A model generated the notes under the pieces. The model did not search any database, was not told where the DNA came from, and worked only from the letters and a program-made list of their open reading frames with translations. A DNA stretch of 8,742 nt, taken from Oscillospiraceae bacterium. GTDB lineage: Bacteria; Bacillota; Clostridia; Oscillospirales; Oscillospiraceae. How positions within the stretch are numbered: the stretch's first letter is position 1; each line of letters starts with the position of its first letter. The position numbers were made by a program, and so were the translations under genes. Where the stretch lies: assembly GCA_031282225.1 (NCBI GenBank), contig JAITEC010000103.1, positions 1 to 8,742 on the forward strand, in the 5' to 3' direction. Positions 1-5,774 of the stretch are shown here, one piece after another.

Positions 1-501
1 TACGCCGTGGAGCGCGGGCTGTTCACGGGCGTGAGCGAGACGAAATTCGACCCGGACGGCACGATGACGCGCGCGATGTTCGTCACGGTGCTCGGGCGCG
101 CTGCCGGCGTTGACGCCGCAGCGTACGCGGGAAGCGTGTTTGACGACGTACCCGGTGGCCAGTGGTATTCCGCCTATGTCAAGTGGGCGTCGGAGAATGG
201 CATCGTTACCGGCGTCGGCGGGAACAAATTCGCGCCGAACACGAGCATAACGCGCGAGGAAATGGCGGTCATCCTGTACCGCTACGCGCAGTTTGCGTCC
301 GTGACGCTGAAATCGGACGCTGTCCCGCCGTTTGCGGACGCGGGAGAGATCAGCTCTTGGGCGACGGACGCCGTAGACGCAATGGCGCGCGCCGGGACAA
401 TAAACGGCGTGGGCGAGGAGCGCTTCGCCCCGAAGAATACGGCGACGCGCGCGGAGGTCGCAACACTGCTCTCGCGGTTCGTACAGGAATACGCGTCGTA
501 A
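1..501 (+). CDS. SLH-domain surface protein, C-terminal fragment
   Basis: This is the C-terminal 166 residues of a protein whose start lies left of the window; the frame is open from base 1 and stops with TAA at 499-501. It consists of three S-layer homology repeats. The first is truncated at the window edge (about residues 1-36, ending with TRAM after FDPDGTM). The second runs about 46-95 (FDDVPGGQWYSAYVKWA, then GIVTGVGGNKFAP and ITREE). The third runs about 111-164 (FADAGEISSWATDAV, then GTINGVGEERFAP and ATRAE). In this family three SLH repeats form a trimeric pseudo-fold that binds pyruvylated secondary cell-wall polymer, with the TRAE-like tetrapeptide contacting the ligand. All three copies keep the T-R pair, so anchoring is probably intact. 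The function of the missing N-terminal part is unknown. The GTG at base 7 is not the likely start because the repeat is already under way there. Confidence 0.93.
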   Translation, partial: YAVERGLFTGVSETKFDPDGTMTRAMFVTVLGRAAGVDAAAYAGSVFDDVPGGQWYSAYVKWASENGIVTGVGGNKFAPNTSITREEMAVILYRYAQFASVTLKSDAVPPFADAGEISSWATDAVDAMARAGTINGVGEERFAPKNTATRAEVATLLSRFVQEYAS

Positions 502-505
502 CGCG

Positions 506-549
506 TCCGCTCGCAAGCGGAAACTGTAGGGGACGGGCTCGCCCGTCCC
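506..549. repeat. Two GC-rich hairpins just after the SLH gene
   Basis: The first hairpin has arms 506-511 and 516-521 (6 bp, loop CGCA). The second has arms 530-538 and 541-549 (9 bp, gggacgggc/gcccgtccc, loop of two bases). Both are perfect. They start 5 bases after the SLH stop and could end or stabilise that transcript, but neither is followed by a T-run, so they are not canonical intrinsic terminators. The phrase GTAGGGGACGGGCTCGCCC resembles palindromic repeats I recall as dispersed in clostridial genomes; that is recollection, not a search. Confidence 0.6.
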
Positions 550-591
550 GCGTCCCGGACGAACATAACGCCAACGCGCAACAGAAACACA

Positions 592-625
592 ACACAGGGG
601 CGGCTCGATTGAGCCGCCCCTGTGT
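592..625. repeat. Perfect 15-bp stem inverted repeat
   Basis: Arms 592-606 and 611-625 are exact reverse complements over 15 bases, with the loop GATT. The core (aggggcggctc) resembles the core of the hairpin at 530-549. No T-run follows on the plus strand. On the minus strand the following bases are only moderately T-rich (tgtgtttctg), so it may be a weak leftward terminator or a backup for the one at 632-658. It could instead be a copy of a dispersed palindromic repeat. Confidence 0.7.
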
Positions 626-631
626 GCGCGT

Positions 632-658
632 AAAAAAGCCCCCTTCCGTGAAGGGGGT
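632..658 (-). terminator. Intrinsic terminator of the toxin-antitoxin operon
   Basis: Read on the minus strand, an 8-bp GC-rich stem (arms 650-657 and 639-646, three-base loop) is followed within one base by six T (complement of A632-637). It begins about 30 bases after the toxin stop codon, which is the expected place for the operon terminator. Confidence 0.85.
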
Positions 659-675
659 GTCCGTCGCAGACGGAC
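659..675. repeat. Perfect 7-bp hairpin between toxin stop and terminator
   Basis: Arms 659-665 (gtccgtc) and 669-675 (gacggac) are exact complements with loop GCA. It directly abuts the terminator stem and is followed by GGGGG at 676-680, which could pair with the CCCCC at 639-643 in place of the terminator stem. The whole 632-680 block therefore reads like one two-hairpin unit. Confidence 0.6.
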
Positions 676-686
676 GGGGGTTGCGC

Positions 687-950
687 CTACTTGTCTCGGT
701 AGTGCGAGCCGCACTGGACGATTTTCATGGTATCGCCCTCAATTCGATAGACAAGACGATTACAGTCGTCAATTTGCCGGCTCCAATAGGCAGCCATGTT
801 CCCGCTTAACCGCTCCGGTTTCCCGAGGCCATTATGGCCGTTTCTATCTATGTCTTTGAGCAGTTTTAATATGCGCCTCAATGTTTTACGATCCTGCTCA
901 GTCCAATACTCAAAATCCGCCCAAGCCTCGTCTGACCACGACTTAATCAT
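687..950 (-). CDS. YoeB/Txe-family toxin (ribosome-dependent mRNA interferase)
   Basis: This is an 87-residue protein of the RelE superfamily, YoeB branch. YoeB proteins bind the ribosomal A site and cleave mRNA there, halting translation until the antitoxin is restored. Seen here are the family landmarks KPERL (44-48), YWSRQI (55-60), NRLVYRI (64-70) and the C-terminal SHYRDK. By manual alignment to E. coli YoeB (84 residues), the catalytic residues Glu46, Arg65, His83 and Tyr84 fall at exactly the same numbers, so the toxin appears active. The ATG overlaps the antitoxin end (ATGATTAA), and no Shine-Dalgarno sequence precedes it, so translation is probably coupled to the antitoxin. The stop is TAG. 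The fold and family are clear; the exact cleavage preference is not. Confidence 0.93.
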   Translation of the reverse strand: MIKSWSDEAWADFEYWTEQDRKTLRRILKLLKDIDRNGHNGLGKPERLSGNMAAYWSRQIDDCNRLVYRIEGDTMKIVQCGSHYRDK

Positions 951-1206
951 CGCAGTTCACGTCATGTATCGTTCCGCCGGTGGCTTCCATTTGTGCAATC
1001 GACCTTCTCAGCCGCTCCATGTTCGCTTCCGAATAGAACGGGTCGGGATCCGCCGCTATCTCGAACGGGATCCGCCGCTCGCGGCTGACCTTTGTCGCGT
1101 AAATTATAAAAGCGGTGGTCATGCTCATACCCATTTCCTTGCAAGCCCTCTCCATGCCCTTTTTCAAATCCTCGTCCATGCGGAAGTTGACCATGGCCTG
1201 CGCCAT
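943..1206 (-). CDS. RelB/DinJ-family antitoxin
   Basis: This is an 87-residue antitoxin that precedes and overlaps the toxin gene by 8 bases. Residues about 4-45 (MVNFRMDEDLKKGMERACKE, then GMSMTTAFIIYATKV) match the ribbon-helix-helix DNA-binding and dimerisation region of RelB/DinJ proteins. RRIPFEI (about 44-50) is the family's conserved phrase after it. The acidic C-terminus is expected to wrap and neutralise the toxin. The length is close to DinJ (86 residues). The ATG at 1206 is preceded by AAGGGGG (complement of 1214-1220), a good ribosome binding site. Like other type II antitoxins it probably represses its own promoter, alone and more strongly with toxin. YoeB toxins are classically paired with YefM/Phd antitoxins, so the RelB/DinJ partner is a mixed pairing. 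A 14-base repeat lies inside the gene. Confidence 0.92.
   Translation of the reverse strand: MAQAMVNFRMDEDLKKGMERACKEMGMSMTTAFIIYATKVSRERRIPFEIAADPDPFYSEANMERLRRSIAQMEATGGTIHDVNCDD
1044..1079. repeat. Direct 14-base repeat inside the antitoxin gene
   Basis: The 14-mer cgggatccgccgct occurs at 1044-1057 and again at 1066-1079, with a period of 22 bases. Because 22 is not a multiple of three, the two copies are read in different frames and give unrelated residues (around RRIP and around AADPD). Confidence 0.8.
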
Positions 1207-1237
1207 AAAAAACGCCCCCTTGCAATTTTATTGTGAC

Positions 1238-1272
1238 GTAATTTCCCGCACTGCGCAATAACGCGGAATTAC
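1238..1272. promoter_or_regulatory. Candidate autoregulatory operator of the toxin-antitoxin operon
   Basis: An imperfect inverted repeat has left arm 1238-1249 (gtaatttcccgc) and right arm 1263-1272 (gcggaattac). The outer GTAATT/AATTAC and inner CCGC/GCGG match, with two extra bases in the left arm. It covers the predicted transcription start and leader of the antitoxin mRNA, the usual place for a RelB-type operator. The role is inferred from position only. Confidence 0.35.
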
Positions 1273-1278
1273 AGTTAC

Positions 1279-1308
1279 AGTATATCGCATATATAAAGCA
1301 ACTGTCAA
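1279..1308 (-). promoter_or_regulatory. Sigma-A promoter of the toxin-antitoxin operon
   Basis: On the minus strand, a perfect -35 TTGACA (complement of 1303-1308) is followed after 18 bases by TATACT (complement of 1279-1284), one mismatch from consensus. The predicted start is near 1272, giving a leader of about 65 bases before the antitoxin ATG. Confidence 0.8.
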
Positions 1309-1479
1309 CATATTGCTTCACAAAAGCAAAAACAGATCGGCCCGTTTTTTAAAGAATCATTTCGTTTGTCACGTCTGCGCCGTAACAAACGAGATACGAA
1401 GGATTAGCTCTCGCCGTGCGCGGCTCGCAACGAAAGTGCAGAAACGGCCGCAAACGAATTTATTCTTAGTTTTTTTATC
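1309..1479. other. Non-coding stretch between divergent promoters, with a dyad
   Basis: No convincing gene is seen here. It lies between the -35 boxes of the leftward toxin-antitoxin promoter and the rightward kinase promoter, and is noticeably more AT-rich than the genes. It contains a 31-base dyad at 1362-1392: arms 1362-1373 and 1381-1392 pair at 11 of 12 positions (one C-A mismatch) around a seven-base loop. No T-run follows on either strand, so it is not a terminator. A small GCCG/CGGC dyad lies at 1413-1424. A regulator site or RNA structure is possible but not shown. Confidence 0.5.
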
Positions 1480-1509
1480 TTTACATCGCCTTTTTATGTG
1501 TGATATACT
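1480..1509 (+). promoter_or_regulatory. Extended -10 promoter of the cytidylate-kinase-like gene
   Basis: TTTACA (1480-1485) and TATACT (1504-1509) are 18 bases apart, and TGA directly before the -10 gives the TGn extension. The leader to the ATG at 1567 is about 50 bases and carries a weak 6-bp hairpin (1519-1524 with 1532-1537). Confidence 0.75.
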
Positions 1510-1566
1510 TTTTTACGGGGCGCTTGTATGGAGCGCCGCGCGAAAATATGACTGGGAGGGCACAAA

Positions 1567-2187
1567 ATGTCAGACTTAACTCTTACCATCAGCCGCGAAT
1601 ACGGCAGCGGCGGCAGGCAAATTGGGGAGAAACTCGCGGAAGAGCTGGGATTCAGCTTCTATGACAAGTCGATCATAAAAATGGCGTCGGAGAGGAGCGG
1701 GCTGTCCCCCGACTACATCGAAAAGAGCGAAGAGTCCATACCGAACACATTCCTCTTCAACCTCAAGCACTCGGCATTTACCAATTTCGACTCCATATCG
1801 TTCTATGAAACACCTACAAGCGACAAGATGTTCCTCGCGCAGTCAGCCGTGATAAAAGACTTGGCCGCAGCGGAGCGCTGCGTGATCGTTGGGCGCTGCG
1901 CTGACTATATCCTGCGCGAAACCGAGGGCACGGTAAGAGTGTTCATACACGCCAACACCGAGGACCGCATAAAACGCGCCACGCAGTCGTACAACCTCCC
2001 GCCGGAAAACGCGGCGGGAGCCATAAAGAAGATCGACAAGAGCCGCGCGAATTATTACAAGTACTACACCAACCGCTACTGGGGCGACTTCAAGAACTAC
2101 GACCTCGCCATAAACACGTCCTTCACGGACATAGACGGCGCCGTCGCGCTCATAAAGACCATGCTCGCCGGGCGCGGGCTTATTTAG
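1567..2187 (+). CDS. Cytidylate-kinase-like family protein
   Basis: This 206-residue cytosolic protein resembles the family annotated as cytidylate-kinase-like, P-loop nucleotide kinase relatives common in Clostridia and usually of unproven substrate. The N-terminus ISREYGSGGRQIGEKLAEEL (8-27) is the nucleotide-binding loop. FYDKSII (31-37), CVIVGRCADYIL (105-116), VRVFIHA (123-129), KKIDKSRANYYKYYT (154-168, probable lid) and YDLAINTS (178-185) follow in the family order. The loop lacks the lysine of a classical GxxxxGK[ST] motif, which is typical of this family as I know it and unlike true Cmk. The ATG is preceded by GGGAGGG at 1554-1560, six bases upstream. The gene stands alone behind its own promoter. 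Its TAG stop lies inside the 3' end of the convergent ATPase gene. The phosphoryl acceptor cannot be told from the sequence. Confidence 0.87.
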   Translation: MSDLTLTISREYGSGGRQIGEKLAEELGFSFYDKSIIKMASERSGLSPDYIEKSEESIPNTFLFNLKHSAFTNFDSISFYETPTSDKMFLAQSAVIKDLAAAERCVIVGRCADYILRETEGTVRVFIHANTEDRIKRATQSYNLPPENAAGAIKKIDKSRANYYKYYTNRYWGDFKNYDLAINTSFTDIDGAVALIKTMLAGRGLI

Positions 2188-4552
2188 CCCTCGCTATCGA
2201 CCCGCACAGCTTACATAGGATAAACATGACGGGCGCGGCAAGGGCGGCTATGGCCGCAGTCGCCGCCGCGCCTTTCAGTGTGAACGCGGCGAGCTCGAAC
2301 AGGTCGTGCAATAGCAGCCCGCCGGCCGCGAACCCAACGCCCATAGCTATCATCAGCGCCCGTCTGAGCGGATTGAGCGGCCGGCTTATGACAAACAGCA
2401 TCATCATGCCCACAAACGCCAGCAGCGTAGTCGCCATCGTTGACACCTCGCCCGCGATGCCGAACATCTCGCCGGCTTTCATCGCCGCCAGAACCGCGAG
2501 CACGCTCGTCAACCCGGCGGGCATGGCCTTGATGATGACATTTACCAGGAAGCGCCCGCGCACGATGTTCACGTTCGGCTCAAGCGCCAGCACAAACGAT
2601 GGAATGCCTATGAACATCATATTGAACAGCGACAGCTGCGCCGGGTTAATAGGATATGTCAGCGTAAACGTGAGCGCGAGCGCTGCAAGCGTGAACGAAA
2701 ATATGTTCTTTGCCAAAAACAGCGACGCAGACCTCTCAATATTGTTTATGACACGCCTGCCCTCCATGACGACGGAAGGCATCGCGGCGAAGTTTGAGTC
2801 TTTCAATACCAAGTGCGCCACATGGCACGCCACGTCGCTCCCGGACGCCATGGCCACGCCGCAGTCGGACTCCTTCATAGCGAGCACGTCGTTCACCCCG
2901 TCGCCCGTCATCGCCACGGTACGCCCGAGACCCTTCAGCGCGCGCACCAGTTTCCTCTTCTGCTCGGGCGTCACTCGCCCGAACACAGTGTATTCCTCTA
3001 CGGCGCGCTTTATCTTGCGCTCAGTGTTGAGCCCGGAGGCGTCCACGCACCGATGCGCGCCGCGTATTCCCGCCTCTTGCGCTATGCGGGATACCGTCAT
3101 TGGGTTGTCCCCGGATATTACCTTTATCTCCACCCCTTGATCCGCGAAGAACTTGAACGCCTTTGGCGCCTGCGGCCGGATATTGTTCGTCAGCAATATC
3201 AGCGCCAAGGGCATTACGGGGGCGTTTATTCCCTTTTGCGCTATGTCGCCGTCGTAGAGCGCCAGCAGGAGCACGCGGTATCCCGCCGACGAGAGCGACT
3301 CGATGCGCTCGCTGTAGTTGTCGTAGTCTTGGAGCAGTATCTTCTCCGGAGCGCCCAACAGGTACGCCTCGCCGTCCCCAAACGACGCGCCCGCGTATTT
3401 CAGCGCGGAGGAAAATGGCACGGTCCGCGCCGCCCGACGCCTCGGCCTGCCGGTGAAGAACGCGCGCAGAGCCGCCATGGTCTCGTTGTCCGCGTTCATG
3501 CTGCCCATATAGTCCGCCATGATCATGTCTATGTCCGCGCGGTTGAATCTATCCTCTCGCAGGAGTTCCACCCCCGCCGCCGTCATGGCGTTTTCCGTTA
3601 TCGTTCCCGTCTTGTCCACGCACAGCACGTCCACGCGCGCCAGCGTCTCTATGCAGCGCATCTCGTGCACGAGCGTCCGCTTTTTCGCGAGCCGCATTAT
3701 GCTCACGGCGAGCGCCACCGACACGAGCAGGTACAGCCCCTCGGGAATCATGCCTATCAGCGCGGCGACGGCGGACAGCACCCCCTCCTGCACGCCGCGC
3801 CCCAGAACCACGGTCTGCTGATAGTACATGATGGCGCCGAACGGGATGACTATGAACCCTATGACCTGCACGAGCCTGGACAGCGAGTGCATCATGCCCG
3901 ACCGCTTCTCGCGCGTATTTTTCCTCGCCTCGATAGTCAGCTGCGACACAAAAGAGTCGCGTCCGACCTTGTCCAGGCGCGCCCTGCACTCGCCGGAGAC
4001 CAGGTAGCTGCCGGAGAGCAGCTTGTCCCCCGGTATTTTCGTTATCTCGTCGGCCTCGCCGGTGACAAGCGCCTCGTTGACCTGGCACTCTCCGGCCAGG
4101 ACCACGGCGTCGGCGTATATCTGGTTGCCCGCCCTGAACACGGCGACATCGTCGAGCACTGTCTGCGTGTGCGGCACCCTGACAAGCTGCCCGTCGCGTA
4201 CCACCTCCGCCTGGGGCGCCTCCACAAACGTCATGGCGGCCAGCGTGCGCTTCGCGCGCAGCTCCTGTATGATCCCAATCGCGCAGTTAATCAAGACTAC
4301 CGGCATGAACGTGAGATTATTGTACGCGCCCACCGCGATTACGCACAGGGACAGCACGATAAATATGAGATTGAAATATGTGAATACATTGTCACAAACG
4401 ATCCGTGCCGCCGTCTTGTCCGGGGGCGCAGGGCTGACGTTGGCGTAGCCGTTTTCCAGCCGCTCGGCGACCTGCCCGTGCGTCAATCCCGTCTCCGCGC
4501 CCACCTGCGCACGCTGGAGCACTTTGTGAAGCCTTATCGCCTGCGTACGCAT
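2180..4552 (-). CDS. P-type cation-translocating ATPase, CtpE/CaxP-like
   Basis: This 790-residue membrane pump is of the P2-like type. In order: an N-terminal cytosolic stretch with GLTHGQVAERL (22-32), TM1-2 (about 57-95), the actuator domain with TGEADE (164-169, in place of TGES), TM3-4 (about 226-285) with PEGL (270-273), the phosphorylation motif DKTGT (Asp313), a nucleotide-binding domain with GAPE (400-403), SGDNP (480-484), TGDGVND (549-555), and six C-terminal helices (about 608-781). The family uses ATP to move a cation across the membrane; CtpE and CaxP homologues are linked to calcium. The reading frame is open further upstream to an ATG at 4633, but I prefer the ATG at 4552 because AGGGGAG lies eight bases before it. 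That also removes a 50-base overlap with the lipoprotein gene and places the pump 31 bases after it. The ion is uncertain. Confidence 0.92.
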   Translation of the reverse strand: MRTQAIRLHKVLQRAQVGAETGLTHGQVAERLENGYANVSPAPPDKTAARIVCDNVFTYFNLIFIVLSLCVIAVGAYNNLTFMPVVLINCAIGIIQELRAKRTLAAMTFVEAPQAEVVRDGQLVRVPHTQTVLDDVAVFRAGNQIYADAVVLAGECQVNEALVTGEADEITKIPGDKLLSGSYLVSGECRARLDKVGRDSFVSQLTIEARKNTREKRSGMMHSLSRLVQVIGFIVIPFGAIMYYQQTVVLGRGVQEGVLSAVAALIGMIPEGLYLLVSVALAVSIMRLAKKRTLVHEMRCIETLARVDVLCVDKTGTITENAMTAAGVELLREDRFNRADIDMIMADYMGSMNADNETMAALRAFFTGRPRRRAARTVPFSSALKYAGASFGDGEAYLLGAPEKILLQDYDNYSERIESLSSAGYRVLLLALYDGDIAQKGINAPVMPLALILLTNNIRPQAPKAFKFFADQGVEIKVISGDNPMTVSRIAQEAGIRGAHRCVDASGLNTERKIKRAVEEYTVFGRVTPEQKRKLVRALKGLGRTVAMTGDGVNDVLAMKESDCGVAMASGSDVACHVAHLVLKDSNFAAMPSVVMEGRRVINNIERSASLFLAKNIFSFTLAALALTFTLTYPINPAQLSLFNMMFIGIPSFVLALEPNVNIVRGRFLVNVIIKAMPAGLTSVLAVLAAMKAGEMFGIAGEVSTMATTLLAFVGMMMLFVISRPLNPLRRALMIAMGVGFAAGGLLLHDLFELAAFTLKGAAATAAIAALAAPVMFILCKLCGSIARAK

Positions 4553-4583
4553 CAGCGGCACTCCCCTGTCATTCTTTAGGCGG

Positions 4584-5735
4584 TCAGTATCCCAGAATGC
4601 CGCCGGCATAATCCCTGTACTCGGCGTACTCATCGCGCGTCACCGCGCGGAGCCTGCCCTTGAATACCGAGCCGGCATCCCCGGGGCGCCTCAGATCCTG
4701 CCATAGCGTGAACATGTCCGCCCTCCCGTCACAGATCGCTATGAGACCCGAGAGCGCCGTGCCCGCGTTGACGGGACCCTCTATGGCGGCGGCCGCGGCC
4801 AGACTCTCGCCGCCGCCCGCGTCCCAGCAAGCGAACACGTTTTCCATCCCGGTCGATATTATCAAGACCCTGTCGGAAATACCCAACCGCTCGGCGGCGA
4901 GCGCCGCCGCTATGCCAAACTCATCTGAGGCACAGGGTATCAGCCATCGGTCCACACCTCGAAACGTGATCAATGACATGTACATGGCGTTATACGCCGC
5001 TTCCTCGGGCGACGCCCCCGGGCTCTCGGCGCCCGCGTCTATTATGTTGCCCGCGAGCTCAGGATATAATTCCATGACGCGCAGCGATATCCCCTCGTTT
5101 ATGCCGGCAGCTTTGCCGTCCCCCCGCCAGGCGGCCGTTATAAATCCCGTGCTCCCCGGCACGTACCCGTCGCCCCAGGCGCGCCGCGCGTAAGCGTCGA
5201 TCCAGTCGGCCATGAAAGCGCCCACCGACTCCATATCCATCTCCACTCCTGCCGCGAGCGCAGACCCGTCAGCTCCGCGCGGGAGATCGAACACATACAC
5301 CCCTGGGACGCCCAGCTCGCTGCAGTAGTCGTTCACTGCGTACAGTCCCTCGCCCGCCGCCGACACTATGAATCCATCCACGCCGGAGGCAACGAGCCCG
5401 TCCATCGCGGCTTTTACGTCTGTGTCCCCGTCCAGCGCGGACTGCGTCATAATGACGTTCATCCGGCTTTCAAACCTTCCCATCATTGAAAAAAACGCGT
5501 CGTCTATTGGGGAGGCGCCCTGGCGCAGATAGGCAAACAGGTATGGGTCGCGCGCCGCGTGGTCGGCGCCGTCGTCTATGTGCCCGGCGGCGACCGGCGG
5601 CGCGGGCGGATCCCCCGTCGGCGCCGCCGACCCGCCTCCGACCCGCTCGCCGCAACCGAATGCGGCAAACGCAGTGCCCAGCGCCAATATGGCCGCGGCG
5701 GCCATTTGGCGCAACGCGAACCCCTCGCCTCTCAA
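4584..5735 (-). CDS. Orphan type-1 periplasmic-binding-protein lipoprotein
   Basis: This 383-residue exported protein resembles LacI/RbsB-type sugar-binding proteins (Peripla_BP_4-like). It has a short basic N-terminus, a hydrophobic stretch at about 11-26 and a lipobox-like AFGC with Cys28, followed by a Gly/Pro/Ala-rich linker. The binding-protein core starts near DPYLFAYLRQG and includes a central GVDGFIVSA (about 117-125), the usual end of the first beta-alpha lobe. Such proteins capture a small ligand, usually a sugar, for an ABC transporter or a sensor. Neither an ABC permease nor an ATPase nor a histidine kinase is beside it here. The start is TTG at 5735, chosen because GGAGG lies eight bases upstream; an in-frame ATG at 5705 has no well-spaced site and would shorten the charged N-region. 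It sits 39 bases after clp and 31 before the P-type ATPase. Alanine at -3 of the lipobox is atypical. The ligand is unknown. Confidence 0.82.
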   Translation of the reverse strand: MRGEGFALRQMAAAAILALGTAFAAFGCGERVGGGSAAPTGDPPAPPVAAGHIDDGADHAARDPYLFAYLRQGASPIDDAFFSMMGRFESRMNVIMTQSALDGDTDVKAAMDGLVASGVDGFIVSAAGEGLYAVNDYCSELGVPGVYVFDLPRGADGSALAAGVEMDMESVGAFMADWIDAYARRAWGDGYVPGSTGFITAAWRGDGKAAGINEGISLRVMELYPELAGNIIDAGAESPGASPEEAAYNAMYMSLITFRGVDRWLIPCASDEFGIAAALAAERLGISDRVLIISTGMENVFACWDAGGGESLAAAAAIEGPVNAGTALSGLIAICDGRADMFTLWQDLRRPGDAGSVFKGRLRAVTRDEYAEYRDYAGGILGY

Positions 5736-5774
5736 TTTCCAAACCTCCGGCCCGTACTGTGCCCTTCCCCGGCA

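Noticed and set aside
506..680. Palindrome cluster as a CRISPR array or a replication origin
   Set aside because: The hairpins are not regularly spaced copies of one repeat, there are no equal-length spacers, and no iterons, DnaA boxes or cas or rep genes are nearby.
796..1236. Plus-strand open frame of 146 residues opposite the toxin-antitoxin genes
   Set aside because: Both minus-strand proteins are clear family members with conserved active residues; the opposing frame has no supporting evidence.
1519..1537. Leader hairpin before the kinase as a riboswitch or attenuator
   Set aside because: Only a single 6-bp stem is present, with no second structure, T-run or known aptamer motif.
1313..1579. 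Plus-strand open frame of 88 residues before the kinase gene
   Set aside because: It spans the kinase promoter and the 1362-1392 dyad, has no ribosome binding site at its start, and its Phe/Arg-rich sequence resembles no family I know.
2226..3140. Plus-strand open frame of 304 residues inside the ATPase gene
   Set aside because: Antisense of the ATPase transmembrane region. Its Ser/Ala/Met-rich translation reflects the complementary codons, and there is no independent signal.
2813..4579. Long plus-strand open frame (588 residues) opposite the P-type ATPase
   Set aside because: It is the complement of a gene with every P-type motif intact. Its translation is rich in His, Arg and Ala with no recognisable domain, as expected from antisense of GC-rich codons, and no ribosome binding site was found.
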